Origin: Amoebophrya sp. AT5.2
Lineage: Eukaryota > Sar > Dinophyceae > Syndiniales > Amoebophryaceae
Reading direction: 5' to 3'
Length of the DNA stretch: 18,319 nucleotides
Assembly: GCA_005223375.1 (NCBI GenBank)
Contig: RXOD01004779.1
Coordinates: 1 to 18,319 of the forward strand
Each line of letters starts with the position of its first letter. Position 1 is the first letter of the stretch. Of this stretch, positions 18,201-18,319 are shown piece by piece. The translations under genes and the position numbers were made by a program. The notes under the pieces were generated by a model. The model saw only the letters and a program-made list of their open reading frames with translations, was not told the origin of the DNA and searched no databases.

Positions 18201-18319
18201 AAGAGGGCTGCAGTACTAGGAACGCTGGCGGCTTTTCGCGATTGGCAAGACTGGCACACTCCTGCGCCCTTCTATAGCTGATCGAACCAATCGCCACCCT
18301 GAGCGCCCTCTTTTGCCCT
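15217..18319 (+). CDS. Strawberry notch (SBNO) family helicase-like protein, 3' end outside window
   Basis: Exons are 15217-16543 and 16762-18132, with more beyond; at least 899 residues are visible. The ATG at 15217 is the first in frame. The order matches SBNO proteins: SATQLETVALAAAK near 129-142, Walker A GEGTGCGKGR at 245-254, DAERDL, the Walker B box FDEAH at 363-367 followed by SAKN, and LSATAATEP near 419-427 then LAYMPRLGAW. After the intron come the middle region RFWKQLVVCGKLAEA, an acidic stretch near 664-688, then the helicase C lobe with ITDAGSTGISLHAD near 825 and QQIGRVHRSGQ near 866. SBNO proteins are SF2-like nuclear regulators of transcription and chromatin. Residues about 143-235 are a low-complexity insert between the Q-like motif and Walker A. 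The C-terminal domain lies outside the window. Confidence 0.88.
16544..16761 (+). other. Intron in the SBNO-like gene
   Basis: Donor GTCG|GTAGTG and acceptor CCCAACAG|GCTTC, phase 1, 218 nt, with CTAAT at 16744-16748, 13 nt before the acceptor. The join gives LGAWEKVG-FNSFECLL, matching the SBNO order at this place. Confidence 0.85.
18133..18277 (+). other. Probable second intron of the SBNO-like gene
   Basis: Donor GGTG|GTAAGT at 18133 is followed by a TAG in frame if not removed. A pyrimidine-rich CTTCTATAG at 18277 is the likeliest acceptor, but the remaining 42 bases are too few to prove the frame. The string GTGGTAAGT occurs twice (18130-18138, 18145-18153). Confidence 0.5.
18159..18202. 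repeat. Inverted repeat just after a splice donor
   Basis: TTCTTCGG (18159-18166) pairs perfectly with CCGAAGAA (18195-18202). The 28-nt loop is G/C-rich and holds GGGGTCCCC. Confidence 0.85.

Overview
The window looks like nuclear DNA of a eukaryotic protist. The confident genes are interrupted by spliceosomal introns of about 115-290 nt. These have GT..AG ends (GTAAGC, GTGAGG, GTGGGT, GTACTG donors), and several carry a CTAAT-type branch motif shortly before the acceptor. Exons are clearly richer in G+C than introns and intergenic DNA. All genes that can be supported lie on the + strand. Long Ser/Ala/Gly-rich disordered stretches inside otherwise conserved proteins, and gene order on one strand, would suit an alveolate-like alga or parasite, but nothing here fixes the taxon. 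No rRNA, tRNA, CRISPR array, insertion sequence or bacterial operon signal was seen.

Layout. (1) 1-3163: the 3' part of a large multi-spanning membrane protein of unknown function, running in from the left edge. (2) 4166-7387: a multi-exon gene encoding a probable two-domain phospholipid enzyme, with an HxGH cytidylyltransferase of the TagD/glycerol-3-phosphate type followed by a Ser-rich linker and a CDP-alcohol phosphotransferase membrane domain. (3) 7388-9677: AT-richer DNA with several coding-like segments in different frames, either a poorly resolved short-exon gene or a decayed one. (4) 9678-11363: a four-exon gene for a signal-peptide, single-pass membrane protein of unknown function. 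(5) 12156-14540: a single-exon gene for a mostly disordered protein with an N-terminal coiled coil. (6) 15217 to the right edge: a Strawberry notch (SBNO) family helicase-like protein, truncated by the window end.

The genes do not form an obvious pathway cluster. The item most worth following is gene 2. One polypeptide appears to hold both the enzyme that makes a CDP-alcohol and the membrane enzyme that uses it, so it could carry out the last two steps of a Kennedy-type route to a phospholipid. The cytidylyltransferase half resembles glycerol-3-phosphate cytidylyltransferase more than the choline or ethanolamine enzymes, so the head group need not be choline or ethanolamine. Other points of interest are a 55-nt intron-like segment inside the gene 1 reading frame, two strong inverted repeats in one intron of gene 4, and a short in-frame duplication that spans the stop codon of gene 5.
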